Shown here: positions 24,788 through 35,164 of the stretch, piece by piece
Layout: every line of letters starts with the position of its first letter
How positions within the stretch are numbered: position 1 is the stretch's first letter
Assembly: GCA_026398535.1 (NCBI GenBank)
Contig: JAPLSQ010000121.1
Coordinates: forward strand, 1-64,000
Direction of reading: 5' to 3'
Length of the DNA stretch: 64,000 bases
Source of the DNA: Candidatus Sumerlaeota bacterium
Lineage (GTDB): Bacteria; Sumerlaeota; Sumerlaeia; Sumerlaeales; Sumerlaeaceae
Notes under the pieces: generated by a model
What the model was told of the DNA's origin: nothing
Seen by the model: only the letters and a program-made list of their open reading frames with translations
The model's database searches: none
Translations under genes and position numbers: made by a program

Positions 24788-26014
24788 CTGCACATCCGAG
24801 GGCGCGCTTTTGACATCATCTGCCTGAGCCACTTGGCATGGGAGGAGACGTTATTTCAGCGCCCCCAACAGATCATGCTGAACATGGCCGCACGCGGCCA
24901 TCGGGTCATGTATGCGGGATGCGTGGGAATGCGCCCGGCCATCAAACTGTTCTCACGGGGTCAATCAGGCTGTGTGGTTGATGGATTCGCGGGTGTCCAT
25001 GATTTCCAGGACGATGGAGGACTGCTTTATCACAATCTTTCATATTCACCCTGGGCATGGCGGTTCGGAGCCGCCCGAATGAAAATGGCAGCCGACACCA
25101 TTGAACGCCGCCACAAAACCGCATGGAGCGGGCATGAAAACGCCGGGGATCGCTTGCGCGTCGCATGGATATACCATCCTGGCTTGCTGGATCTGGCGCG
25201 TGCGTTGCGACCCGATATGATCATCTATGACATCATGGACCGATTCACTGAATTTACAGCATCCATGGAACTTGCCGATAAGATCGATCTTTCCCAACAG
25301 GAACGCGCCGCGCTGATGGGAGCTGATGTCATTTTTACAGGCGGGCACAGTCTTCACACTGCCGCATTGGAAGGATTGCAGGCCGGAAACGCCGCTCACA
25401 AACCCGTCCATTGTTTCCCGAGCGGTGTCGACATAGCCCACTTTGCCCAAGCTCTCGACAGCACGCTCCCGGAGCCGAGCGATATGACATCGCTTCCCAA
25501 GCCAATATTCGGATATTTTGGCGCAATTGATGAACGCCTTGATATCGGCCTCCTCGGCAAACTCGGCCGCGCGTGCCCCGCATGCTCCATCGTCATGGTG
25601 GGACCGGTATTGCAGCCAGCAGACATTTCAGAGCCAAACATCCACTTTGTCGGTCCCAAAAGCTATGCCTGCCTGCCCCAATACCTGAAAACCTTCAATG
25701 TCTGCCTGCTGCCTTTCAAGATGACACCGCTCGTGGCGCACATCAGCCCGACAAAAACCCCGGAATATCTGGCGGGGGGCAGACCTGTGGTGAGCGCCGC
25801 CATACCCGATGTGGCGGCTGATTGGGGCGACATTGTGCGCATCGCGAAAACATGCGAGGATTTCATCGCGGCATGCAATGCGTCGGCTTCCAAACCGCCC
25901 GATCCCGCGACACTCTCAAAGCTCGCGGCATCACGCTCACGCTCATGGGCTATAATCGCCGATGAAATGGAAAATCGCGTCAACACTGCCATTTTTCAAA
26001 CCCCGAAATCATGA
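24788..26014 (+). CDS. Glycosyltransferase (GT4-like), probable CTG start
   Basis: A GT-B glycosyltransferase of about 408 residues. Homologous N-termini begin with a strand like FDIICLSHLAWEETLFQRPQQIM, and this is encoded from about base 24809, ahead of the first ordinary start codon in the frame (TTG at 24833). No ATG, GTG or TTG fits upstream, but a CTG at 24788 lies six bases after GGAGG at 24777-24781, an ideal spacing; ATC at 24794 is the other option. The C-terminal half has the usual nucleotide-sugar binding region (FPSGVDIAHF, IFGYFGAIDERLD, TKTPEYLAGGRPVV). Sugar and acceptor are unknown. It abuts uvrA tail to tail. Confidence 0.8.
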   Translation: MHIRGRAFDIICLSHLAWEETLFQRPQQIMLNMAARGHRVMYAGCVGMRPAIKLFSRGQSGCVVDGFAGVHDFQDDGGLLYHNLSYSPWAWRFGAARMKMAADTIERRHKTAWSGHENAGDRLRVAWIYHPGLLDLARALRPDMIIYDIMDRFTEFTASMELADKIDLSQQERAALMGADVIFTGGHSLHTAALEGLQAGNAAHKPVHCFPSGVDIAHFAQALDSTLPEPSDMTSLPKPIFGYFGAIDERLDIGLLGKLGRACPACSIVMVGPVLQPADISEPNIHFVGPKSYACLPQYLKTFNVCLLPFKMTPLVAHISPTKTPEYLAGGRPVVSAAIPDVAADWGDIVRIAKTCEDFIAACNASASKPPDPATLSKLAASRSRSWAIIADEMENRVNTAIFQTPKS

Positions 26015-26016
26015 TG

Positions 26017-28890
26017 TCATCGGATTTTGCCATTCATGTCGCGCCGTTTGTCTGACAGCGCCTCCCGCAGGTATCTTCCCGTGACCGACGCCGGATTGGC
26101 CGCCACTTTCTCAGGGGTGCCGGCAGCCGTCACATATCCGCCTTCATCTCCGCCCTCAGGGCCAAGATCGATGACACAGTCGGCGCATTTCACAACATCA
26201 AGATTATGCTCAATGACGATCACAGTGTTCCCCTGGTCTGTGAGCGCCTGCAGCACCGCGAGCAATTTACGCACATCATCAAAATGCAGTCCGGTCGTTG
26301 GCTCATCAAGAATGTACACTGTTTTTCCTGTGCCGCGGCGCGACAGTTCTTTGGCAAGTTTCACGCGCTGCGCCTCGCCGCCGCTGAGTGTGGTCGCGCT
26401 TTGGCCAAGCGTGATGTAACCCAATCCCACATCATTCAGCGTCCGCAACTTGTGTCTCACCGCGGGCACCCGCGTGAAAAGGTCACATGCTTCCTCCACG
26501 GTCATTTCAAGCACATCGGCGATGGATTTCCCGGCGTAAAGCACCTCCAGTGTCTCGCGGTTGTACCGCCGCCCCCCGCAAATCTCGCACTCCACATAGA
26601 CATCCGGCAGGAAGTGCATCTCAACCTTGATCAGCCCGTCGCCGCGGCACGATTCACATCGCCCGCTCTTCACATTGAAACTGAAGCGCCCGGGTTTGTA
26701 TCCGCGGACGCGCGATTCCGGCAACTGCGCAAACATGTCGCGGATCGGTGAAAACACACCCGTGTATGTGGCAGGATTTGACCTTGGCGTGCGCCCGATA
26801 GGCCCTTGGTCAACATCCACAACCTTGTCCACAAGCTCGATGCCATCGATTGCGTCGTGATCGCCGGGTTTGTAATGGGAACGATACACTTGATTGGAAA
26901 GAGCGCGATACAAAATATCAACCACGAGTGTGCTCTTGCCGCTGCCACTCACACCAGTGACGCAAATGAATAATCCAAGTGGAAACGCCACGTCGACGTT
27001 CTTCATGTTGTGCTCGCGGGCTCCGCGAACAACGAGCTGGCGCGCCGGATCAGGCGTCCGGCGCGCGCGCGGAGTCTCGATGCGCTCATCACCGCGCAGA
27101 AAGCGGCCTGTCACTGATTCATTCGAGCGCTCGATATCGGCTGGCTTTCCGGAGGCCACAACATGACCGCCCAAACGCCCGGCCCCGGGGCCAAGATCCA
27201 CGATATAATCAGCCTGCCGGATCGTCGGTTCATCATGCTCGACCACCACAACCGTGTTTCCGGCGTCACGCAGATTCTTTAGCGTGTCCAGCAGCATTTG
27301 ATTGTCGCGCTGATGAAGACCGATGGAAGGCTCATCGAGCACGTATAACACGCCGACAAGCTGCGAGCCGATCTGTGTGGCCAGTCTTGTGCGTTGCGCC
27401 TCTCCCCCCGATAATGTCCCCGCGCCCCGGTCAAGACTCAAGTAATGCAGCCCCACATTCATCAGGAATCCGAGCCGTTCGCGCACTTCCTTCAACACGG
27501 GGGCCCCAATCTGCCGCTCGCGGGGTGTCAGATCGATCCGGTTGATGAAGTCGAGTGCGCGGCCGGTTGTCATCGCGCAAAGTTCGCTGATGTTCAGCCC
27601 CCCCAGCCGCACCGCCCGCGCCGCCGGGCGCAGCCGTTGCCCGCCGCATTCGGGGCAGGGCAGCTCGCGCATGAAACGGCCGAGTTCCTGCTCATGCTCT
27701 TCGCTGTGCCGCCGTTTGACACGCGGAACCATCCCCTCCCACGTCATCCCTGTCTTCCACGACGTGCCTGAGCGTGTTGTATATTCGACTGATAATTGTT
27801 CCCCGCCGTTTCCCCACAGCAGAAGTTTCTTCACATGTTTGGGAAGTTTCTTGTAGGACACATCCAGCCGAAAATCATAATGTTCAGCCAGCGCCTTGAG
27901 CAGCGCCCTGTCCCAGAAACCATGTTTGGGCATGTCATCGTTGGATGTGGCTTCCATCCATTGCAGCAGCGCCCCTTCATCGATGCTGAGATCGGGATTG
28001 GGCACGAGACTCGGCTCGTCAACTTCCAGCATTGTGCCCAAACCCTCGCATTTGGGGCATGCGCCGACAGGCGAGTTGAACGAAAAAAGCCTGTGTGTCA
28101 ATTCGTCTATGGACTCGCCGCAATCGGGACAGGCATATTTCTCGCTGAAAAGCCGCACACGCCCATCGTCGATTGTCTCTGTTTCAACAAGCCCCTCGGC
28201 CATGCGAAGCGACAATTCAACCGACTCGCGCAGACGCGCCGCGTGTGCGGGCGCGACCGTCAGACGGTCAACAACAATTGAAATGTCATGCTTGTAACTT
28301 TTTTTCAACTTGGGAGGGTCGTCGAGGTCAACAATCCGGCCGTCGACACGCGCGCGCACAAATCCCTGCCGTCGCGCATCCTCCAGCTCTTTGTGATACT
28401 CGCCCTTGCGCCCGCGAACGATGGGAGCCAGCACATGAAACTTCGTGCCAGCGGGCCAGCCCTGAATGACATCCACCATTTTATCGACTGTCTGTGATTC
28501 GATTGGCCGGCCGCACTTTGGGCAATGGGGACGGCCGACATTCGCATAAAGAACTCGAAGGAAATCGTAGACCTCCGTGACCGTGCCCACTGTCGAGCGG
28601 GGATTGTGTCCGATTGTTTTCTGTTCGATCGATATGGCCGGTGAAAGCCCTTCGATCATCTCCACCCGCGGCTTGTGCATCTGATCCAGAAATTGCCTCG
28701 CATACGCCGATAGCGATTCCACATAACGCCGTTGTCCCTCGGCGTATATTGTGTCAAATGCCAAAGATGATTTGCCGCTGCCGCTCAGTCCTGTGATCAC
28801 CACAAAACTGTCGCGCGGAATGGCAATATCAATGTGCTGAAGATTGTGCTCCGAGGCGCCGCGGATGATAATCGAATCGCTTTGTCCCAT
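26017..28890 (-). CDS. uvrA: UvrABC system protein A
   Basis: The damage-recognition ATPase of nucleotide excision repair, 957 residues. It has two ABC ATPase modules: Walker A GLSGSGKSS at 34-42 and GVSGSGKST near 640, each with a signature LSGGEAQR. Three zinc modules are visible (CPKCGRPI-type, CPDC...CPKC, and CESC...CEIC). Length and order are normal. The ATG at 28890 is preceded by a TTG codon in frame. The gene is convergent with the glycosyltransferase, only two bases apart, and divergent from the Nfn genes. Confidence 0.97.
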   Translation of the reverse strand: MGQSDSIIIRGASEHNLQHIDIAIPRDSFVVITGLSGSGKSSLAFDTIYAEGQRRYVESLSAYARQFLDQMHKPRVEMIEGLSPAISIEQKTIGHNPRSTVGTVTEVYDFLRVLYANVGRPHCPKCGRPIESQTVDKMVDVIQGWPAGTKFHVLAPIVRGRKGEYHKELEDARRQGFVRARVDGRIVDLDDPPKLKKSYKHDISIVVDRLTVAPAHAARLRESVELSLRMAEGLVETETIDDGRVRLFSEKYACPDCGESIDELTHRLFSFNSPVGACPKCEGLGTMLEVDEPSLVPNPDLSIDEGALLQWMEATSNDDMPKHGFWDRALLKALAEHYDFRLDVSYKKLPKHVKKLLLWGNGGEQLSVEYTTRSGTSWKTGMTWEGMVPRVKRRHSEEHEQELGRFMRELPCPECGGQRLRPAARAVRLGGLNISELCAMTTGRALDFINRIDLTPRERQIGAPVLKEVRERLGFLMNVGLHYLSLDRGAGTLSGGEAQRTRLATQIGSQLVGVLYVLDEPSIGLHQRDNQMLLDTLKNLRDAGNTVVVVEHDEPTIRQADYIVDLGPGAGRLGGHVVASGKPADIERSNESVTGRFLRGDERIETPRARRTPDPARQLVVRGAREHNMKNVDVAFPLGLFICVTGVSGSGKSTLVVDILYRALSNQVYRSHYKPGDHDAIDGIELVDKVVDVDQGPIGRTPRSNPATYTGVFSPIRDMFAQLPESRVRGYKPGRFSFNVKSGRCESCRGDGLIKVEMHFLPDVYVECEICGGRRYNRETLEVLYAGKSIADVLEMTVEEACDLFTRVPAVRHKLRTLNDVGLGYITLGQSATTLSGGEAQRVKLAKELSRRGTGKTVYILDEPTTGLHFDDVRKLLAVLQALTDQGNTVIVIEHNLDVVKCADCVIDLGPEGGDEGGYVTAAGTPEKVAANPASVTGRYLREALSDKRRDMNGKIR

Positions 28891-29054
28891 CAACCACTAT
28901 CAGTACACTATTTTCATCATTCCATTGAATAATGTGAAAACTGTTTGATTCTCTCTATCTGCGTCTGGAAAACAGACCGCAATCCGCAGGCTTAAAACCA
29001 ACGGTATCATAAAATTCCGCAGTCTTGTGCTGTGAACAGGTATATGCAGGAAGA

Positions 29055-29915
29055 ATGCCACAGATCATTGAGAAAAAAATCCTTGCGCCCCGCACGAATT
29101 ATTTTCGCCTCGCGGCGCCCCTGATTGCCGGCCATGCTCAACCGGGCCAGTTTGTTGTCATACGCGTAGAAGAAGGCGGTGAGCGCATTCCGATCACGAT
29201 TGCCGACATCGACACCGGCGAAGGCTCCATCACCCTGATCATCCAGGAGGCCGGAAAAACAACCGAACGGATGGGTTTGCTGCGAACAGGCGACGAAATT
29301 CGTGACGTTCTTGGCCCCTTGGGGATGCCCTCGGAAGTCGGGGATTTCGGAACCGTCGCGCTTTTGGGCGGAGGTTTTGGCATCGCGGCCATCCACCTGC
29401 TTGCCAAAGCCCTGCGCAAGCACAAGAACTATATCATTTCCATCATCGCCGCCCGAACCAAGGAACTGCTTATCATGGAGGACGAAATGCGCCGGGTGTC
29501 CGACGAACTGCGCGTCAAGTCCGACGATGGCTCGGCGGGCACGAAAGGGCTCGTGATCGAACCTCTCGATGAAATGCTCAAAACCGGACGCCACATCGAC
29601 CGTGTTATGGCTGTCGGCCCCATCCCCATGATGCGCGCCGTCAGCGAACTGACCCGCCCATATGGCGTGAAGACCATCGTCAGCCTGAATCCCGTCATGG
29701 TCGATGGCACGGGCATGTGCGGCGGCTGCCGCGTCGAAATCGGCGGCGACACCAAGTTCGCGTGCGTGGACGGTCCGGAGTTCGATGCCCACCTTGTCAA
29801 TTTCGACGAGTTCATTAAACGCAATCAGATGTACAAAGAATATGAGAAACTTTCCGCGGAGACATGCCGGCTCGCCACCGCGGCCGATGCGCTCGCGTCC
29901 GCGCAGGTGAAGTAG
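29055..29915 (+). CDS. NfnA-like NADH-dependent ferredoxin:NADP+ oxidoreductase small subunit
   Basis: A 286-residue flavoprotein of the ferredoxin-NADP reductase fold (sulfide dehydrogenase / NfnA / PyrK type). It has an FAD-binding barrel (HAQPGQFVVIRVEEGGERIPITIAD), an NAD-binding region (ALLGGGFGIAAIHLLAKALR) and a C-terminal [2Fe-2S] site with cysteines in MCGGCR and FACVDGPEFDAHLV (about 222-237). With the next gene it forms the electron-bifurcating Nfn complex that couples NADH, NADPH and ferredoxin. The ATG at 29055 has AGGAAG directly upstream. The frame is open for ten codons before it. Confidence 0.88.
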   Translation: MPQIIEKKILAPRTNYFRLAAPLIAGHAQPGQFVVIRVEEGGERIPITIADIDTGEGSITLIIQEAGKTTERMGLLRTGDEIRDVLGPLGMPSEVGDFGTVALLGGGFGIAAIHLLAKALRKHKNYIISIIAARTKELLIMEDEMRRVSDELRVKSDDGSAGTKGLVIEPLDEMLKTGRHIDRVMAVGPIPMMRAVSELTRPYGVKTIVSLNPVMVDGTGMCGGCRVEIGGDTKFACVDGPEFDAHLVNFDEFIKRNQMYKEYEKLSAETCRLATAADALASAQVK

Positions 29916-29932
29916 TTGAAAGGAATGAAGCA

Positions 29933-31330
29933 GTGGAAGTAAAAGACAGACTCAAGATACAACGGCACAAAATCCCTGAACGCGACCCCGTTCAACGCGC
30001 TGAATGTTTCGAAGAAGTTGCCCTTGGTTTCGACGAAAAACTCGCTGTCGGCGAGGCGCAAAGATGTCTGCAATGTAAAAAACCAGTCTGCATGGACGGT
30101 TGTCCCGTTGCCATCGACATTCTGAAATTCATCCGCCAGGTCACCGAAGGGGATTTCGCCGGAGCCGCCCGCACCATTCGCGCCACCAACAGCCTGCCTG
30201 CCATCTGCGGTCGTGTCTGCCCGCAGGAATCGCAATGCGAAAAAACATGCGTCCTCGCCAAGAAGGGATTGCCCGTCGCCGTCGGTGCTCTTGAGCGATT
30301 CGTCTCGGATTATGACCAGCGCTACGGCCTCACCGATGGCATGACACCTGGGCTGCCCACTGGCAAAAATATTGCTGTTGTCGGCTCGGGCCCCGCCGGC
30401 CTTACGGCCGCCGGACACCTGGTGCTTGCCGGCCATGGCGTCACAGTTTTCGAGGCCTTTCATGAACCGGGCGGCGTGCTCATTTATGGCATCCCCGAAT
30501 TCCGGTTGCCGAAAATTATTGTAAGGCAGGAAGTGTCGAAGTTGGCGAACCTTGGCGTCGAATTTGCGCTGAACACGCTGGTGGGCCGCACCATCTCAGT
30601 TGATGAACTCCTCAAGGACGGTTATTCTGCCGCGTTCCTTGCTCCAGGCGCCGGGGTGCCCGCGTTCATGGACATCCCCGGGGAAAATCTCTGCGGCGTC
30701 TATTCCGCCAATGAATTTCTGACGCGCGTTAACCTTATGAAAGCCTTCCGCTTCCCCGAGCATGACACGCCCGTTTACTGCGGCAAGCATGTCGCCGTGA
30801 TCGGCGGCGGCAACACCGCCATGGATGCCGCGCGCACGGCCTTGCGCCTTGGTCCAGAGAAAGTTTACATCATCTACCGGCGTTCCGAACTTGAAATGCC
30901 CGCCCGGCGAGAAGAAATTCATCATGCCAAGGAAGAGGGCATTCAGTTCATGACGCTCACTGCGCCTATCGCCTATCGCCCCAATCCGCGCGGCTGGGTT
31001 GGCGAAATGGAATGCATCCGCATGGAACTCTCTGAACCCGACGCGTCAGGCCGCCGCCGCCCCGTGCCCATCGAAGGCTCCAATGTCGTCATTCCCGTCG
31101 ACACAGTCGTCGTGGCCATCGGCGCGAAAATCAACAACCTGCTTGTCCACACGACACCGGGACTCCAAACCGACCGCCGCGGAAATCTCATCGTCGACAA
31201 GGCAACCCAGATGACCACCCGGCCGGGGATTTATGCCGGCGGTGACATCGCCTCGGGCGAAGCCACGGTCATCGCCGCGATGGGCCAGGGCCGCGCCGCC
31301 GCGAAAGCTATTTGTGAATACGTGAAATAG
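29933..31330 (+). CDS. NfnB-like NADPH-binding subunit (GltD/GltA family)
   Basis: A 465-residue protein of the glutamate synthase small-subunit family, here read as NfnB because it follows NfnA. The N-terminal iron-sulfur domain has CLQCKKPVCMDGCP and CGRVCPQESQCEKTCV. The FAD dinucleotide fold is VVGSGPAGLTAAGHL and the NADPH fold VIGGGNTAMDAARTALRLG, with GGDIASGEATVIAAMGQGR near the end. The start is GTG at 29933, 17 bases after nfnA, with AAAGGA upstream. Many such genes are labelled NADPH-dependent glutamate synthase, but no large GltB subunit is present. Confidence 0.9.
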   Translation: MEVKDRLKIQRHKIPERDPVQRAECFEEVALGFDEKLAVGEAQRCLQCKKPVCMDGCPVAIDILKFIRQVTEGDFAGAARTIRATNSLPAICGRVCPQESQCEKTCVLAKKGLPVAVGALERFVSDYDQRYGLTDGMTPGLPTGKNIAVVGSGPAGLTAAGHLVLAGHGVTVFEAFHEPGGVLIYGIPEFRLPKIIVRQEVSKLANLGVEFALNTLVGRTISVDELLKDGYSAAFLAPGAGVPAFMDIPGENLCGVYSANEFLTRVNLMKAFRFPEHDTPVYCGKHVAVIGGGNTAMDAARTALRLGPEKVYIIYRRSELEMPARREEIHHAKEEGIQFMTLTAPIAYRPNPRGWVGEMECIRMELSEPDASGRRRPVPIEGSNVVIPVDTVVVAIGAKINNLLVHTTPGLQTDRRGNLIVDKATQMTTRPGIYAGGDIASGEATVIAAMGQGRAAAKAICEYVK

Positions 31331-31369
31331 CCGCCGCAGGCTGGCGCATGTTTGATCTGGTGCATTGTT

Positions 31370-33406
31370 CTACTCCCCTGCCGCTGCTCCGGCCAAACCA
31401 AACCGCAGAGCTTTCAGTTTCATGAGGGCTTCACGCACCTGACGCGGCTGTGACAGATCCGCATTGACAACCCATTTCCCGTAATCAGACGCCTTTGACC
31501 TTATGATGTCGGGCAGGGACATGTCCGCCCCGATCTTTCTCGCCAGTGCGCCGAGTGTTTCCCGCGGTTTCATATGCAGGCGCGCGCGCCAGCACAATTC
31601 TTCGGGAGTCACAACTTTCACATAAGGTGACAACCTGTCCACACACCATGCCAGCGGCCCTATCCCTCGTTCACACCCAGTGGCGATACTTGCTGAGGAT
31701 TGATCGACTTCCTCGGCAAGAATGTTCTTCGATGTGCCGGCCTTTTTAAACCACGACCACACATGCACGCTTGTCCAGTCAAAGTATGCGTCACCAGTCG
31801 GCGGTCCCTTGTGCTCGGACTCATTGATCATCTTCGCCACGAGCGCCGGCGGCCCATTGTTTTCAACCTTGGACAATTGCCCCCATAGCGCGTATCGCGC
31901 GGAAATGACAGGGATCGGATCGCCCTCGCTGTTGCGCACCCACAAGATTTTGCCCAATCCGGCGTTATACGGATAGTATTGCATGGCGAAGATGCCCGCA
32001 AGATTGGGGATCTTGCGGGCAAATATCTCGCAGGCCCTCAGCGCCTCCGTTGTGTCCCAATCCATCGCCAGCAGGCAAAGGCAGCGGATTCCAAGCCGGT
32101 CGAAGCGTCCGGCAAATTGTTCCGCGCGTTTTTCCAGCAGTTTCACAGGATCAGCGTTTCTGTGACGCCCATAATTCTCAGGGTAAATGTATCCATCGCT
32201 GAAGCTCACGATATTGTCGAATTCCGTTGCTGTCGCCGCAAGGTATTCAAGCGCTGGAACTGCCGACATGGAAAGCCCGCAGACCGGAGCTGTCCAGCCG
32301 ATGGGAAATCTGCCGCGATTGGGATTGTCCCAGTAGGAACCGCCATCGGAGAAGAAAAATCCGCCCAACGCCCACTGGATATTGTCGCCATCTGTCGTGA
32401 TAAACGATGTAAAATGCCTGTCTTCCTGCCATTGCATGCGGATCGGATCAAAAGATGAACCGCGATTTGGCAGGAGTTGTTCCCATGGCGCGTCAGCTCC
32501 CGCCCGCACCGTGGCCATGACCGGCAAATTTACGATCCAGTTGCTCGCGGTATGAAACATCGCGTTGTCAGTGATCTGGTTTGTCATCGTATCCTCCCCG
32601 CCGGCATTCCAGCCATAGACCGGCGAGTTTGGTTCGAGCCAGCGGAAGACGCGTTCCGTATCCGCATCCGCTCCAAAAATCATCATCGAGCCTGCGGCGA
32701 TGCAATGATCGCGCATGTGAGGCGCTTTGGGATCGATGACATGAATCATACTGCGGCTCAAACGGCTGCCATAGTGTTCAAAGAGCCATGCGTCATCGCG
32801 TCCCCGCACATCGAGCAGCCTCCGCAATCCCAGACCGCGAAAAACGGATTCCGCGGCCTCCTCGACAATGATGGCGTCATACAATCCGGCCAGAGACGTG
32901 GCAACATTCACCGATTCGTCCCAAGGCCCCGAGCTGGTCGTGGCGGCATCATAAACGGAGCGTTTGCTCGAATCAGCCCGATAAAGGATGTAACCTCTGA
33001 TCACACCCTCGCGCGCAAAATGACGCACCAAATCCAGAGTGTCAGACGTATGCTCCAGCCGGGCCTTGGTGTGTCTTATCACACTGTCGAGCCAGGCGGT
33101 ATAATTTGGACTTGCCTTATCCAACACCCAGACCATCTCGCTGATTTTGCCCTCATTGGTTGCCTTGGCCGCCAATCCCGCCACCGAGGCAATCGTGAAG
33201 TGAAGCGATCCAAACACGCCGCCCGGATCTTTCCCCGGCGCCAGTGACTGGAAGGTATTCCAATCCGGCGTGACGTGGATGATTTCAGGCTTGACGAATG
33301 AGGGCCAGTACCCGCTGTCCATCGTCATCTTTTCCGCGATCAACGTCTTCGCGCATGACATCATCAACAAAACGATGAGAGTCCGTGTGATTGCTGAAAC
33401 TTCCAT
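31370..33406 (-). CDS. GxGYxYP-type putative glycoside hydrolase
   Basis: A secreted protein of 678 residues with a signal peptide ending near residue 24. The C-terminal domain contains TTDGDNIQWALGG and FSDGYIYPENYG, which resemble the GxGYxYP family of putative glycosidases, although the first Gly of the name motif is Asp here. Its biochemical role in that family is unproven. GGAAGGA lies at good distance from the ATG. The upstream glycosidase gene ends three bases before it, so the two are coupled in one operon with a membrane protein gene. Confidence 0.65.
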   Translation of the reverse strand: MEVSAITRTLIVLLMMSCAKTLIAEKMTMDSGYWPSFVKPEIIHVTPDWNTFQSLAPGKDPGGVFGSLHFTIASVAGLAAKATNEGKISEMVWVLDKASPNYTAWLDSVIRHTKARLEHTSDTLDLVRHFAREGVIRGYILYRADSSKRSVYDAATTSSGPWDESVNVATSLAGLYDAIIVEEAAESVFRGLGLRRLLDVRGRDDAWLFEHYGSRLSRSMIHVIDPKAPHMRDHCIAAGSMMIFGADADTERVFRWLEPNSPVYGWNAGGEDTMTNQITDNAMFHTASNWIVNLPVMATVRAGADAPWEQLLPNRGSSFDPIRMQWQEDRHFTSFITTDGDNIQWALGGFFFSDGGSYWDNPNRGRFPIGWTAPVCGLSMSAVPALEYLAATATEFDNIVSFSDGYIYPENYGRHRNADPVKLLEKRAEQFAGRFDRLGIRCLCLLAMDWDTTEALRACEIFARKIPNLAGIFAMQYYPYNAGLGKILWVRNSEGDPIPVISARYALWGQLSKVENNGPPALVAKMINESEHKGPPTGDAYFDWTSVHVWSWFKKAGTSKNILAEEVDQSSASIATGCERGIGPLAWCVDRLSPYVKVVTPEELCWRARLHMKPRETLGALARKIGADMSLPDIIRSKASDYGKWVVNADLSQPRQVREALMKLKALRFGLAGAAAGE

Positions 33407-33409
33407 TCT

Positions 33410-35164
33410 CTATTCCTTCCGCATTAACGTCAGATTGTCAAAATACGCTGTTCCTGTATTGTTTTTACTCACAAGATTCACACGCACGACATCCGCGTCG
33501 TGCGGAACCGTGCCTTTGACTTCAACCAGCTTCCAGCCTTCTGTTGAACCGGTGATGGATTCTGTCTTCGGCCCGCCCTTATAGCCCCAGCCGGGACCCG
33601 ACAGGTAAAGAATCTGGACACAGTTCTCGCCCGTGGCATGATCCGCTTTGATGGATGCGCGCAAAGTGTATTCCTCGCCGGGCATGGCAGGCACGGGATA
33701 TGACTGCCATAACGCATTTTCTGTCTTGCTCAAGACAGCGGCGCGTCCGCCATCAATTGTGCAAGTGGTTGACACGCCATAGCCGCCCTTGTCATCGCCG
33801 CCATAAAACATGCCCCGATGCCAGGCATAGGGTTGGGCGCCGTCCATATCGAAGGATGAATTAACGAGCAGATTCGCCTTGCGCGGCGGATCACTGACAA
33901 CCAGAAAACCCTTGTCCGCCAAGTCAACATAGAGCGGTGAATCGGTCAGCACAACATTGTTGTCTTTCACCGGAATGCTTGTGCCATATATGTCTGTGAC
34001 AGCGCTGGCTTTACAGATTATGCTCAGCGAACGCCCGCGCGGCGCCCAGGCAATCATCATATCATCGAACACATAACCGGCCGATTCCGTTCCGGGCTTT
34101 GCCTCCGCAAACAGCGCATACCCGCGAAATTTTTTCCCTTCGAGCTTTGACCGCATGACCTTGAAAGCCTGCGAGGAGCGTTTCAATCGCAGCTCTTTGC
34201 TGGCAAGTCCCCAACCCATCAGCTTGCCGTCTTCCATCCAATCCTGCAGATTAAACCAGTAAAGACGCTCCACGCCCCGTGCTGCCGCGATCGCGTATGA
34301 TTGCGCCATATAGCGCGCCTGCGCATCAACCTCCTTTGGCTTCGCGGGATCAGCCTGCCATCCCATCTCGGTAATCCACAGCGGCATGGTTGTCAGGCCA
34401 TTGCGGTTAAGAAGTGTTCGCATATTATCAATCTGCCGGCCCAAGTCCATTTCATCGGGACCATCAGCCATGGAATAGGGATGGAAACTGGCAACATCCA
34501 TGCAATGCAACGCCCCATGCTCCGCGATGCCGAGAAACCAGTTGATGTCCGTCTCGCTTGTGGCGCCGCCGACAATGACGCATCCGGGATCAGCCTTGTG
34601 CGCGGCTTCATAGGCGGCCTTTAGCATGAGGCTGTAAGCGGCCACATTCGGCTCGGGCTTCCAGAAAGTGGGGATGTTCGGCTCATTCCAAACCTCCCAA
34701 CATTTCACCTTGTCCTTGTAGCGGTTCACAGCCAGAAAGACATAATTCGCATAATCCCTGATGTCGTCTGGCGTGGCAGGGCAGCGATCGGGTGACCATA
34801 TGGCCGAATAGCTCAGGATGGGCAGCGCATCCATCTTCTGGCGCGAGTAGAAATCCATCAGCCAGTCGCCCTTGCGCCAGTCCCATGTGCCGCGCTTGGG
34901 TTCAAGCACGCTCCACCAGAAATCACATCGGTCGGAGGCCGCGCCAATCCCCTTCATCAGCGCCATCTTGCGTTTCGCCGTCTGACTTGCCTCGGGACTG
35001 TCACGATAATGAAAATATCCCACGCCGTTGAGCGCGAAGAACTCGGGCTTGATGACACCCTGACGGCTGGACGCGGTCCGCTTTGGATCAGTTCCTCCCG
35101 CTTGCATTGTCAGAAGCCAAGACAGGGCCGCGCACATGCAGTAAAAATAACATGGTCTGATCAT
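33410..35164 (-). CDS. Clan GH-A glycosidase (GH39/GH5-like) with C-terminal CBM-like domain
   Basis: A secreted 584-residue enzyme. Residues about 45-350 form a TIM barrel with the acid/base motif WEVWNEPN and the nucleophile motif WITEMGW, as in clan GH-A families such as GH39 and GH5. Residues about 430-584 resemble a beta-sandwich carbohydrate-binding module (NLLVNSSFDMDG ... VRVNLVSKNNTGTAYFDNLTL). A signal peptide covers about the first 23 residues. The ATG overlaps the stop of the upstream membrane protein gene by four bases. Substrate is unknown; context suggests an exopolysaccharide. Confidence 0.8.
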   Translation of the reverse strand: MIRPCYFYCMCAALSWLLTMQAGGTDPKRTASSRQGVIKPEFFALNGVGYFHYRDSPEASQTAKRKMALMKGIGAASDRCDFWWSVLEPKRGTWDWRKGDWLMDFYSRQKMDALPILSYSAIWSPDRCPATPDDIRDYANYVFLAVNRYKDKVKCWEVWNEPNIPTFWKPEPNVAAYSLMLKAAYEAAHKADPGCVIVGGATSETDINWFLGIAEHGALHCMDVASFHPYSMADGPDEMDLGRQIDNMRTLLNRNGLTTMPLWITEMGWQADPAKPKEVDAQARYMAQSYAIAAARGVERLYWFNLQDWMEDGKLMGWGLASKELRLKRSSQAFKVMRSKLEGKKFRGYALFAEAKPGTESAGYVFDDMMIAWAPRGRSLSIICKASAVTDIYGTSIPVKDNNVVLTDSPLYVDLADKGFLVVSDPPRKANLLVNSSFDMDGAQPYAWHRGMFYGGDDKGGYGVSTTCTIDGGRAAVLSKTENALWQSYPVPAMPGEEYTLRASIKADHATGENCVQILYLSGPGWGYKGGPKTESITGSTEGWKLVEVKGTVPHDADVVRVNLVSKNNTGTAYFDNLTLMRKE

